Source of the DNA: Spirochaetia bacterium
GTDB lineage: Bacteria > Spirochaetota > Spirochaetia > B11-G9
Assembly: GCA_027859095.1 (NCBI GenBank)
Contig: JAQIBN010000278.1
Coordinates: 1 to 50,086 of the forward strand
Length of the DNA stretch: 50,086 nt
Direction of reading: 5' to 3'
Shown here: positions 17,918 to 25,609 of the stretch, one piece after another
How positions within the stretch are numbered: the stretch's first letter is position 1
Layout of the letters: every line of letters begins with the position of its first letter
Notes under the pieces: model-generated
What the model saw: the letters and a program-made list of their open reading frames with translations, nothing else
The model's database searches: none
Told to the model about the DNA's origin: nothing
Made by a program: the position numbers and the translations under genes

Positions 17918-18831
17918 GCCCTTTTCTACCACTCTATATTTTAGCAGCTATATTTGGATTAATTGTAGCCATCTCAATTCTTAGATCTATAAGAGTTGTT
18001 TCTGCAAGAGCAGCCTTTGTTGTTGAACGTTTAGGTAAATATTCAAGAACGCTCAATGCAGGGTTGCACGTTCTTATCCCTTTTATAGAAAAAATACGAT
18101 ACAAACTTAATCTAAAAGAAATTGCCATTGATGTTCCTGCTCAGGATTGCTACACCCTGGATAACGTAAAAGTTCGTGTTGATGGAGTACTCTACATACA
18201 GGTCGTTGATCCTGTGAAAGCAAGCTATGGTATCTCAGATTATCAATACGCAACAATACAATTGGCTCAGACAACAATGAGATCAGTAATTGGAAAACTG
18301 GAACTGGATAAAACATTCGAAGAAAGAGATCAGATAAATGGCACTGTAGTACAAAGTGTCGACGAGGCTTCCGACCCCTGGGGTGTTAAAGTATCCAGGT
18401 ATGAAATCCAGAACATTAATGTGCCCCCTGCAATACTGGAAGCAATGGAAGTCCAGATGAAGGCAGAGAGGGAGAGAAGAGCAAGTATTGCCAGGAGCCT
18501 TGGAGAGATGGAATCGAGAATAAACAGATCCCAGGCGTTCATGGAAGAAGTTGTCAATATAAGTGAAGGTGAAAAAGAGAGGATGGTCAATGTTGCAGAA
18601 GGTAGAGCACAAGAAATACGCTCTATAGCAAAAGCTACTGCTGCCAGCATCCGAAAAATCGCCGGAGCCCTAGAAGATGTAGGAGGAGAAGAAGCGGCTG
18701 TACTAAGGGTATCTGAAAGCTATATTGAGCAGCTAAATAATATTGCAGGAGATAACAGCAAGGTTATTCTTCCAGTAGATCTGACAAATATGACTAAAGT
18801 ATTAGAAAACGTAAAAAACATGATAAAGTAA
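17914..18831 (+). CDS. SPFH/Band 7 protein (paraslipin, QmcA type), copy 2
   Basis: This tandem paralogue of the preceding gene has the same layout: an N-terminal helix, an SPFH domain (VVERLGKYSRTLNAGLHVLIPFIEKI) and a coiled coil (MEVQMKAERERRASIARSLGEMES). The two share many identical stretches, such as VDEASDPWG and VDPVKASYGI, pointing to gene duplication and perhaps a hetero-oligomer. The coiled-coil half has diverged more. The ATG overlaps the previous stop. A hairpin at 18843-18864 probably ends the operon. Confidence 0.9.
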   Translation: MSPFLPLYILAAIFGLIVAISILRSIRVVSARAAFVVERLGKYSRTLNAGLHVLIPFIEKIRYKLNLKEIAIDVPAQDCYTLDNVKVRVDGVLYIQVVDPVKASYGISDYQYATIQLAQTTMRSVIGKLELDKTFEERDQINGTVVQSVDEASDPWGVKVSRYEIQNINVPPAILEAMEVQMKAERERRASIARSLGEMESRINRSQAFMEEVVNISEGEKERMVNVAEGRAQEIRSIAKATAASIRKIAGALEDVGGEEAAVLRVSESYIEQLNNIAGDNSKVILPVDLTNMTKVLENVKNMIK

Positions 18832-18842
18832 AAGCAGTCCCC

Positions 18843-18864
18843 CAGGAGACCCTTTGGTCTCCTG
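18843..18864 (+). terminator. Hairpin after the SPFH operon
   Basis: CAGGAGACC and GGTCTCCTG form a perfect 9-bp stem with a CTTT loop, 12 bases after the stop codon. The stem can extend imperfectly outward through flanking CCC and GGG. There is no U-tract, so termination strength is uncertain. Confidence 0.5.
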
Positions 18865-18974
18865 CAGGGCTGTCCCGACTACCACATCTATATTAAGCAC
18901 CTATATTAAACGCGATTCATTGAACCAGGGATTCTACTTCCACGTATTGACAAAACCATCAGGAAAAAATAAAA

Positions 18975-19003
18975 TTGACTCCAGACTATATCTGTAGTAT
19001 ATT
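18975..19003 (+). promoter_or_regulatory. Promoter of the GH63-like gene
   Basis: TTGACT (18975-18980), a 17-base spacer and TATATT (18998-19003) form a good sigma70-type promoter. The predicted leader to the GTG at 19106 is about 95 bases and shows no strong structure. Confidence 0.55.
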
Positions 19004-19105
19004 AAAACTCAAATCTAAAGTAATGACTTACGTCTGTTCTCACAAAATTAGATGATGATTTTAGTTACATAGAATATACTGATACACTGAAGCAAGGAAG
19101 ATATA

Positions 19106-20533
19106 GTGGTTAAAAAGGGATTCCCTTCTGTTCATTTTTATGATCAGGATTTTGTGGATATATATGAAAAATCCTGGGTATGGATGGCTGACTCATGGCA
19201 GTCAGGAACTAAAGAAAATGGATTTACAGATAAATTTCTGAACTATCCAGAAAATAAAGTAATAAATCAATTTGAAGCATGCCTCTCAACATTTTTTCTT
19301 GTATACAGTAATAATATTTATCCAGCCCAAACCAGTTTGGATAATTTTTACAGTAAACAGGAAGAATCAGGCGCAATAAGAGCTAACTACTCTCTGGATG
19401 ATGGGAAACCTGTTTTTACAAACGAAAATCCAGAAGGATTAAATCCTCCATTGTTTGCCCTTGCTGAATATAATATTTATCATAAAATGGGAAATAAAAA
19501 GCGATTAAAAGAAATAATGCCAATTCTTGAAAATTACTACAACTGGCTGGAAGAAAATTTTAAAGCAGAAAATGGTTTATATGCAGTTCCTCTTGAAGCA
19601 ACAATGATGGGTAATTCTCCAAGAGAGGGAACTTATTACCCTCTTGATTTTAATATTCAACAGGCTATAAATGTTCTTTACATGTCTGCAATTGGTGATA
19701 TCCTTAATAATAAGGAAATAAGTTTTAGATACAAGCGATTATACTTTACCCTGAAAACCAGAATTACAAATCTAATGTGGAATGAAGCTGAGAATTTCTA
19801 TTTTGATCTTGATAAAGATGAAAATCAATTAACTGCAAAAACAATTGCAGCTTTTTGGGCACTTCTTGCAGAACTTCCAAATGAAGACAGGGCAATCGGT
19901 TTAATAAGCCATTTAAAAAATCCGGAAACTTTTGGTAGTGAAAACCCATTTCCTACACTATCCCTTGATCATCCTGATTTTCATGAAGATGGTATGGGGT
20001 TTAGAGGGTCTGTTTATTCTCCTTTTACATTTATGGTTGTAAAGGGTCTTGAAAAGTATGCCAGATATGAACTGGCCAGAGAATGTTCTATACGACATCT
20101 ATATTATATGCTTGATACCCTTCACCCGGAAGGTGAAGAAAAGGGGAATATTTATGAAGCATACCTTCCTCATAAGGAAGGACCGGCAGTTTGGCAGGCT
20201 AAAAATTCATTTCCAAAAACAATGTTTCTTACCTATACTGCTCTTGCTTCTATTACACTCATGATAGAAAATGTTCTGGGTTTATATATCAGTTTACCCA
20301 GAAAAACTGTTGACTGGATAATGCCAACTTTGGAAATTATGGGAATTGAAGATCTTTCTCTAAAAAGGAATATGATTACAATTTTAAGTAATAATAGCTC
20401 AAGAGGATGGGAAATCCGTCTTGAATCAGAAAAACTTTATTATTTTACAATTAATATACTTGATGAAGATAAAAAGAAAACTCTTCCTATTCCATCAGGT
20501 AAATGCTCAATGTTAATTGGAAAACTGGAATAA
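19106..20533 (+). CDS. GH63/trehalase-fold (alpha/alpha)6-barrel protein
   Basis: The 475-residue protein resembles the mannosylglycerate hydrolase / GH63 C-terminal glycosidase group. Recognisable elements are NPPLFALAEYNIY, GLYAVPLEATMMGNSPREG near residue 165, and GFRGSVYSPFTFMV. In relatives the NSPR motif is preceded by Asp, the general acid; here residue 169 is Gly. A Glu in NIYEAY may be the base. The enzyme may therefore be inactive or use another acid. No signal peptide is present, so it would act in the cytoplasm. The start is GTG with AAGGAAG upstream. It is convergent with recR, 5 bases apart. Confidence 0.65.
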   Translation: MVKKGFPSVHFYDQDFVDIYEKSWVWMADSWQSGTKENGFTDKFLNYPENKVINQFEACLSTFFLVYSNNIYPAQTSLDNFYSKQEESGAIRANYSLDDGKPVFTNENPEGLNPPLFALAEYNIYHKMGNKKRLKEIMPILENYYNWLEENFKAENGLYAVPLEATMMGNSPREGTYYPLDFNIQQAINVLYMSAIGDILNNKEISFRYKRLYFTLKTRITNLMWNEAENFYFDLDKDENQLTAKTIAAFWALLAELPNEDRAIGLISHLKNPETFGSENPFPTLSLDHPDFHEDGMGFRGSVYSPFTFMVVKGLEKYARYELARECSIRHLYYMLDTLHPEGEEKGNIYEAYLPHKEGPAVWQAKNSFPKTMFLTYTALASITLMIENVLGLYISLPRKTVDWIMPTLEIMGIEDLSLKRNMITILSNNSSRGWEIRLESEKLYYFTINILDEDKKKTLPIPSGKCSMLIGKLE

Positions 20534-20538
20534 ATAAA

Positions 20539-21141
20539 CTATGACAATTTAGTTCTTCCATTAAGAGATCTTGAAAGTGTCAGTTTATCGGCATATTCAA
20601 GATCTCCACCAACAGGAAGACCCAAAGCCAATCTGGAAATAGTAATATCTGTATTTTTTAGAAGATTAACAAGATAAAGTGCGGTAGTATCGCCCTCTAT
20701 GGTGGGATTAGTCGCAATTATTACCTCTTTTACTTCAACTTCACTAAAATTGGGTGTAAGTCTGGCAAGAAGTTTCCTTATGAATAGATCTTCCGGACCG
20801 ACTCCATCTATAGGAGATATAACACCTCCAAGGACATGGTATGTCCCATTGAAAACACCAGTAGATTCTATAGTCTGAACATCCTTTGATTCTTCGACAA
20901 CACAAATATGCTCACTGTCTCTCCCTGAATCAGAACAAATATTACAAAGCTCCGATTCAGTATATGTCCCACAAACACCACAGGTCCTAATACTTGGTTT
21001 AAGTCTTTTAATTAAATCCGCAAGAGTATTTAAATAGTCAGTGTCAGCTTTTAATAAAAAATAAACTATTCTTCCTGCACTCTTTTTCCCAACCCCGGGA
21101 AGACGTGAAAAGCCATGAATAAGCTGATCAATAATCGTCAT
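20539..21141 (-). CDS. recR: Recombination mediator RecR
   Basis: RecR works with RecO/RecF to load RecA at gaps. It is 200 residues, the normal length. The helix-hairpin-helix reads LPGVGKKSAGRIVYFLL, the zinc finger is CGVCGTYTESELCNIC, and a Toprim domain starts at ICVVEESKDV. The ATG overlaps the ybaB stop (ATGA). The order dnaX-ybaB-recR is widely conserved in bacteria. Confidence 0.95.
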   Translation of the reverse strand: MTIIDQLIHGFSRLPGVGKKSAGRIVYFLLKADTDYLNTLADLIKRLKPSIRTCGVCGTYTESELCNICSDSGRDSEHICVVEESKDVQTIESTGVFNGTYHVLGGVISPIDGVGPEDLFIRKLLARLTPNFSEVEVKEVIIATNPTIEGDTTALYLVNLLKNTDITISRLALGLPVGGDLEYADKLTLSRSLNGRTKLS

Positions 21142-21440
21142 CCAGGAAAGCCGAGATTACCTGTAAGTGAAGACATTTCTGAAGCAAGTTTAACTTTTAT
21201 TTTTGTTCCGGCATCTGTAAATGCAGCAAGAACAAGGTCCTCTAGCATAGCAACATCATCAGGACTAACTATTTCCGGTGATATCTTCACACGAACAACT
21301 TCCATTGCTCCATTCATCTCTATACTAACCATATCTCCACCTGAAGTACCTATAGCGGAGACATCCTTCATTTTATCCTGAACTCCTGTCATTTGAGACT
21401 GAAGGCTCTGCAAATTTTTAAAAATATCCATTGGATCCAT
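21138..21440 (-). CDS. ybaB: YbaB/EbfC nucleoid-associated protein
   Basis: This 100-residue dimeric DNA-binding protein family was studied as EbfC in Borrelia. The central beta strands (GGDMVSIEMNGAMEVVRVKISPEIV) and flanking helices are recognisable. The ATG overlaps the dnaX stop as TAATG, and recR overlaps its own stop, giving a tightly coupled trio. Confidence 0.92.
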   Translation of the reverse strand: MDPMDIFKNLQSLQSQMTGVQDKMKDVSAIGTSGGDMVSIEMNGAMEVVRVKISPEIVSPDDVAMLEDLVLAAFTDAGTKIKVKLASEMSSLTGNLGFPG

Positions 21441-22966
21441 TATTTACCTCCGTTTACAACTTCGCCACGAAATACTCGTTTAACAAGTTCTATATTTTCA
21501 TCTACTTCATTTGGACTTCCCCCTGAAGGGTTTACTATAGATACTTCAATATCAATATTCATATTTAAAATCTCTGATACTTTCTCTTTAATAGGAAGAA
21601 TATCTCCCTTTACAGCATTTCCAGAATAAGTAGAATCAAAAGTTAATTTAAGAGTTGAACCTATAAGTTTCCAGGATGTAGCCTTTTCCAGAGTTGAAGA
21701 GAGAGCAAGTTTATTTTTTCGTAATGAATGAATTATACTGGTAATAGTATCTGTCGATAAATTTTCAGATAGTTTTTCTTCTTTTTTTAATTCCCCTGTA
21801 TTTTGTTCTACAGAAAAAGACCCACTTTTTAAGTCTGATTTTATCCCCTCTATTTTTTTAAGAATTTCATTAGGAGAAATATAAGTGCTTAAAGAGGATA
21901 ACCTGCTGAAAACCAATTCCAGCTCAAATCGCTGATTAAGAGAAAATCTTATATCTTTATAAAGTTTAAAAAGTAATTCTATTGCCTGCTCTACCTGAGA
22001 AATTGAATAAGTTGATATAACTTTTTTAGAAAATATAGAGGGATTGGAACCTAACAAAGCTTCTTTCACTATATTATGCTTTAAAAAAAGTACACTTCTA
22101 AAATAACTTGTAAAATCTATAATAAGTTGATCAATAGAAACACCTCCCATTAGAGCCTCATCTGTAAGCTCTAATACTTTTTGAGTGTTTCCACCTGCCA
22201 TCTCTTCTGCAATTTCATTTACGCTATCTATTCCAGCAATGCCAAGTTTTGTCCTGATTTTTTCCATTGTAATTTTTTCACCGGAAAAAGAAACAACCTG
22301 ATCAAACAAGGTATACGCATCTCTAAGAGAGCCTGTAGATTCTTTAGCAATCCAAAACAGTGCATCCTCTTCTGCAGGTAAATCCAGTTCCTCTGAAGTT
22401 TTTATTAGAATTTCTTTTATTTTTTCTACACTAATCAGACGAAAATTAAATTGTTGACATCGGGATCTAATTGTAGCTGGTACTTTTTGTATTTCAGTAG
22501 TTGCAAATATAAAAACAATATACGGTGGAGGCTCTTCTATGGTTTTTAATAGTGCATTGAAAGCACTATTACTAAGCATATGAACTTCATCGATTATATA
22601 TACCTTATATTTACTGCTATTTGGCGCAAACAAAACCTCTTCTTTAATAGTTCTTATATCATTTACCGAAGTATTACTTGCACCATCAATTTCAATAACA
22701 TCAAGAGAGTTTCCCCTGGATATACTTACACAGTTTGAGCAAACCCCGCATGGAGTATCAGATTGTCCTTCTTCACAGTTAAGAGATTTAGCAAGGATTC
22801 TGGCAGCAGATGTTTTACCAACTCCCCGTGGCCCTGAAAACAGGTAAGCATGGGCAATTCTTTCGGTACTTAGTGCATTGTTAATTGTAGAAACTACAAA
22901 ATCCTGTCCTTCAAGTTCGGAGAATGTTGCCGGACGTTTCCTGGTGGCGGTTACTTCATATGCCAT
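21440..22966 (-). CDS. dnaX: DNA polymerase III gamma/tau subunit
   Basis: DnaX is the AAA+ motor of the clamp loader. Walker A is GPRGVGKTSA, the zinc module includes CGVCSNC, Walker B is DEVHMLS, and sensor 1 lies in IFATTEIQKVPATIRSRCQ. The track start at 22990 is a TTG. The ATG at 22966 (MAYEVTATRKRP) follows AAAGGAAAG and is preferred, giving 508 residues. The C-terminal part after about residue 370 is short and tau-like. The gene lies 56 bases downstream of the SRP RNA on the same strand. Confidence 0.95.
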   Translation of the reverse strand: MAYEVTATRKRPATFSELEGQDFVVSTINNALSTERIAHAYLFSGPRGVGKTSAARILAKSLNCEEGQSDTPCGVCSNCVSISRGNSLDVIEIDGASNTSVNDIRTIKEEVLFAPNSSKYKVYIIDEVHMLSNSAFNALLKTIEEPPPYIVFIFATTEIQKVPATIRSRCQQFNFRLISVEKIKEILIKTSEELDLPAEEDALFWIAKESTGSLRDAYTLFDQVVSFSGEKITMEKIRTKLGIAGIDSVNEIAEEMAGGNTQKVLELTDEALMGGVSIDQLIIDFTSYFRSVLFLKHNIVKEALLGSNPSIFSKKVISTYSISQVEQAIELLFKLYKDIRFSLNQRFELELVFSRLSSLSTYISPNEILKKIEGIKSDLKSGSFSVEQNTGELKKEEKLSENLSTDTITSIIHSLRKNKLALSSTLEKATSWKLIGSTLKLTFDSTYSGNAVKGDILPIKEKVSEILNMNIDIEVSIVNPSGGSPNEVDENIELVKRVFRGEVVNGGK

Positions 22967-23022
22967 ATACACTTTCCTTTTGTTGGCCAAATGTTTTATT
23001 AACTATGAGTATAAAAGAAAAA

Positions 23023-23147
23023 CCCCTTTAGCTCCAGCCAAGTTTACTGCGACTCATCAATTAATCACTTACCGCTGCTACCTTCCAGTCCTGACGGAAT
23101 TGGGCGACAATCAATAGCGTAGAACCCAACTTTCAACACTAAAGGGG
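23023..23147 (-). ncRNA. ffs: Signal recognition particle RNA (4.5S-type)
   Basis: The minus strand contains the conserved SRP apical loop: GTCAGGACTGGAAGG followed by TAGCAGC, very close to the 4.5S consensus. The ends pair perfectly as CCCCTTTAG (23147-23139) with CTAAAGGGG (23031-23023), defining a 125-nt RNA. A T-rich tract (TTTTTCTTTT) follows the 3' end. It lies between the tRNA cluster and dnaX; SRP RNA next to dnaX is also seen in Bacillus (scr-dnaX). Confidence 0.92.
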
Positions 23148-23152
23148 AATAA

Positions 23153-23240
23153 CGGAGAAGGGGGGATTCGAACCCCCGGAACCCGGTTAGGGTTCATACG
23201 CTTTCCAAGCGTACTCCTTCGGCCTCTCGGACACCTCTCC
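23153..23240 (-). tRNA. tRNA-Ser (GGA)
   Basis: This 88-nt class II tRNA has acceptor GGAGAGG pairing with CTTCTCC, discriminator G, a long variable arm and T-loop GGTTCGAATCC. The anticodon loop CTTGGAAAG gives GGA, reading serine UCC and UCU. It is the last tRNA of the cluster before the SRP RNA. CCA is not encoded. Confidence 0.95.
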
Positions 23241-23296
23241 TATTTTTACAAAACATTGCTAAATACAAAGGACTGTAAGTACTCGATATCCTCTCC

Positions 23297-23384
23297 CGGA
23301 GAGAGAGGGATTCGAACCCTCGGAGCTGACAAGCAGCTCAACGGCTTTCGAGGCCGCCCGATTCAACCACTCTCGCATCTCTCC
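23297..23384 (-). tRNA. tRNA-Ser (CGA)
   Basis: This 88-nt class II tRNA has acceptor GGAGAGA pairing with TCTCTCC, discriminator G and a long variable arm. Anticodon stem-loop CGGCCTCGAAAGCCG gives CGA, reading serine UCG. Confidence 0.94.
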
Positions 23385-23400
23385 ATTAGGAAAAACCCTT

Positions 23401-23474
23401 TGTACCCAAGAGGATTCGAACCTCCGACCTTTAGGTCCGCAACCTAATACTCTATCCAACTGAGCTATAGGTAC
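23401..23474 (-). tRNA. tRNA-Arg (GCG)
   Basis: This 74-nt tRNA has acceptor GTACCTA pairing with TGGGTAC and discriminator A. The anticodon stem TTAGG/CCTAA encloses the loop TTGCGGA, so the anticodon is GCG, reading arginine CGC and CGU. The D-loop has A after the GG pair, an arginine identity base. Most bacteria use ACG (inosine) for this codon box, so GCG is unusual. Confidence 0.92.
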
Positions 23475-23483
23475 AAAAAAAAA

Positions 23484-23570
23484 CGGAGAGGGAGGGATTC
23501 GAACCCTCGGTACCGTCACCAGTACAACTCCTTAGCAGGGAGCCCGATTCAACCGCTCTCGCACCTCTCC
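23484..23570 (-). tRNA. tRNA-Ser (GCT)
   Basis: This 87-nt class II tRNA has acceptor GGAGAGG pairing with CCTCTCC and discriminator G. The anticodon stem-loop CTCCCTGCTAAGGAG gives GCT, reading serine AGC and AGU. A long variable arm is present. Confidence 0.95.
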
Positions 23571-23624
23571 AAAATAAACATACCTAAAACTAAAATCAGT
23601 ACTAAGAATAAAGCACTGATTTCT

Positions 23625-23709
23625 CGGAGAAGGTGGGATTCGAACCCACGGAACCTTGCGGTTCAATAGTTTTCAAGACTACCTCCTTCGGCCACTCGGA
23701 CACCTCTCC
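23625..23709 (-). tRNA. tRNA-Ser (TGA)
   Basis: This 85-nt class II tRNA has acceptor GGAGAGG pairing with CTTCTCC and discriminator G. The anticodon loop CTTGAAA gives TGA, reading serine UCA and related codons. It is the first tRNA after the cluster promoter. Confidence 0.95.
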
Positions 23710-23713
23710 AAAA

Positions 23714-23734
23714 GATAGAAATTACATTTCTATC
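23714..23734 (-). other. Perfect hairpin between the promoter and the first tRNA
   Basis: GATAGAAAT and ATTTCTATC form a 9-bp stem with a 3-nt loop, followed on the minus strand by TTTT and then the first tRNA-Ser. It looks like a weak terminator or an RNase processing site in the tRNA leader. Confidence 0.45.
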
Positions 23735-23744
23735 GGTGTTCAAA

Positions 23745-23772
23745 TATATATAAATAGCTAGTCGTTTGTCAA
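23745..23772 (-). promoter_or_regulatory. Promoter of the tRNA-SRP-dnaX unit
   Basis: On the minus strand a consensus TTGACA (23772-23767) is followed by TATATA after 16 bases or TATATT after 18. No other promoter is evident before dnaX, so one transcript may cover five tRNAs, the SRP RNA, dnaX, ybaB and recR. Confidence 0.6.
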
Positions 23773-23776
23773 CACA

Positions 23777-23830
23777 GTAGGGGGTAGCCACGCAGGGTTT
23801 ACACAGCAAATCCTGCGTGACTACCCCTAC
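23777..23830. repeat. REP-like palindrome of the GTAGGGG family
   Basis: GTAGGGGGTAGCCACGCAGG pairs with CCTGCGTGACTACCCCTAC across a 15-nt loop, with one bulge and one mismatch. The GTAG at the foot is typical of REPs mobilised by RAYT transposases. It sits between nfo and the tRNA promoter. A related element is at 29132-29177. Confidence 0.6.
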
Positions 23831-23839
23831 AGAACCATT

Positions 23840-24685
23840 CTATTCCTTAGAAAAAGAATACAGTAATTGTATTTCCTCTTCCCATAAATCAGAATTTGGA
23901 GTTTCGAGAATTAAAGGCATATTATCTGTTCTGGAATCTTCAATGACAAACCTGAAGGCTTCAGCCCCGATATTCCCTACTCCAATACTGTCATGCCTGT
24001 CTACTCTGCTTTCAAAATCACTTTTTGCATCATTCAGATGAAAACCCTGTAAGTATTTCATACCAACTATACTGTCAAACTGATCCATAGTCTTGTTGTA
24101 TGTTTCCTCTGTACGGAGATCATACCCTGCTGCAAAAATATGACATGTATCAATACAAACACCAATTCTGGATTTATCTTTGATGTTTTCAATTATATCT
24201 GCTAAATGCTCAAACTTATAACCAACATTGTTACCCTGACCCGCTGTAGTTTCTATAACAAATACAACTGATTCAGTTTCTGCTATTGCAGTATTAATTC
24301 CATCTGCAATTAAATTTAGACATTCGAAGGGCTTAATTTTCCCAAGATGGCTCCCTGGATGAAAGTTTAGAAGCCTAAGACCCAGCTCCTCTACTCTCTT
24401 TGCCTCCACAATAAAAGAATCCAGGGACTTTGCCCTTTTTTCATCATCAGGGTTTCCCAGATTAATTAAATAAGAGTCGTGGGGCAGCACCATCTTGGGA
24501 GATATTCCTACTTTTTCTAAATTTAGTCGAAATCCCTCAATAGATTTTTCTGTAAGAGGAGGAGAATCCCAGCGTTTTTGATTCTTTGTAAATAATGCAA
24601 AAGCTTTTGCGCCAATGGTTTCTGCATTAAGGGGAGCATTCTCCACACCCCCGGCAGCACTTACATGAGCACCTATATATTTCAT
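23840..24685 (-). CDS. nfo: Endonuclease IV (AP endonuclease)
   Basis: This TIM-barrel zinc enzyme cuts abasic sites in base-excision repair. The 281 residues begin with the family signature [15 protein letters not shown]. Zinc-ligand motifs are present: [36 protein letters not shown] and [20 protein letters not shown]. It follows the EamA gene by 6 bases, so it is the last gene of the Nudix-EamA-nfo unit, which combines oxidised-nucleotide sanitation and DNA repair. Confidence 0.95.
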   Translation of the reverse strand: MKYIGAHVSAAGGVENAPLNAETIGAKAFALFTKNQKRWDSPPLTEKSIEGFRLNLEKVGISPKMVLPHDSYLINLGNPDDEKRAKSLDSFIVEAKRVEELGLRLLNFHPGSHLGKIKPFECLNLIADGINTAIAETESVVFVIETTAGQGNNVGYKFEHLADIIENIKDKSRIGVCIDTCHIFAAGYDLRTEETYNKTMDQFDSIVGMKYLQGFHLNDAKSDFESRVDRHDSIGVGNIGAEAFRFVIEDSRTDNMPLILETPNSDLWEEEIQLLYSFSKE

Positions 24686-24691
24686 TTATTT

Positions 24692-25609
24692 TTATCTTTG
24701 GGCATTTTTTCTATTAACCAAAACAACACCAGCCATTATAACCAGTCCTCCTGCTATCTGTAGAATAGTAAGAGATTCATTCAAAAATAAATAACTTACA
24801 AAAATACCAAATACAGGCGGAAGATTTGCATATATAGAAGTTTTTGTGGAACCTATCTGTTTAATTCCTCTGTACCATAAAATGTTAGCAATACAGGTTC
24901 CAAAAATTCCTGTGAATATTATTCCTATCCATGCAATAGCAGAAAAGGAATGAAAAGGTACATGTAAAACATCCTTTGCTGATATAAATAAGAAAGGAAT
25001 AAAAGAAAATAATATTACAAGAAACATTACTTGATAAAGAGAATATCTACTAATTAAATCCTTTGCTTTTACTGTATAGAGAGCAAATCCTATTTCAGCT
25101 ATAATTAGAAGGAGAACGCCTCTTACATAGGTACCTTCCAGAGATAATCCTCCTTTTGTTCCAAGGATTATTACAGCAATACCAACAATAGAAAGGGAAA
25201 TTCCAAATAATGTGCGAATTGTTATCTTTTCAGATTTACTTATTAAATTAATTAGCAAAACATTTATTGGCAAGGTAGCCATTATTAGTGCAGAAATACT
25301 TGCAGAAGTATATTTAACTCCTATAGGGAAACATATCTGAAAAACAAAAAATCCAAACAACCCTATAATAGTAAAAAGTATCCAGTCCTTTTTCTCCACA
25401 CGCTTCCATGATCTTGAAATTATAAGAAGTAAACCGGATAATATCAGTGCTGTAAATAATCTCATTGTACTAAAGGGGAATGCATCTATTTCCAGTAAGC
25501 TTACCTTCATAAAAGCAGGTGTTACTCCCCAAAAGATTACAGCTAGCACAAGTAGCAAATGAGTCTTTAGATGACTGCTGATTCTGTTCAAAAATTTAAA
25601 TCTCTTCAA
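24692..25609 (-). CDS. EamA/DMT-superfamily transporter
   Basis: This 305-residue inner-membrane protein has about ten hydrophobic segments in two EamA repeats (FWGVTPAFMKVSL and GFALYTVKAKDLISRY regions). Substrates of this superfamily are varied metabolites, and none can be assigned here. The start at 25609 is a TTG inside the last codons of the Nudix gene, with AGGA close upstream; a short N-terminal extension precedes the first membrane helix, so a later start is possible. Confidence 0.82.
   Translation of the reverse strand: MKRFKFLNRISSHLKTHLLLVLAVIFWGVTPAFMKVSLLEIDAFPFSTMRLFTALILSGLLLIISRSWKRVEKKDWILFTIIGLFGFFVFQICFPIGVKYTSASISALIMATLPINVLLINLISKSEKITIRTLFGISLSIVGIAVIILGTKGGLSLEGTYVRGVLLLIIAEIGFALYTVKAKDLISRYSLYQVMFLVILFSFIPFLFISAKDVLHVPFHSFSAIAWIGIIFTGIFGTCIANILWYRGIKQIGSTKTSIYANLPPVFGIFVSYLFLNESLTILQIAGGLVIMAGVVLVNRKNAQR

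Noticed and set aside
23259-23519. 86-residue minus-strand ORF across the tRNA cluster
   Set aside because: It is a translation of tRNA genes and spacers; the tRNA structures explain the sequence fully.
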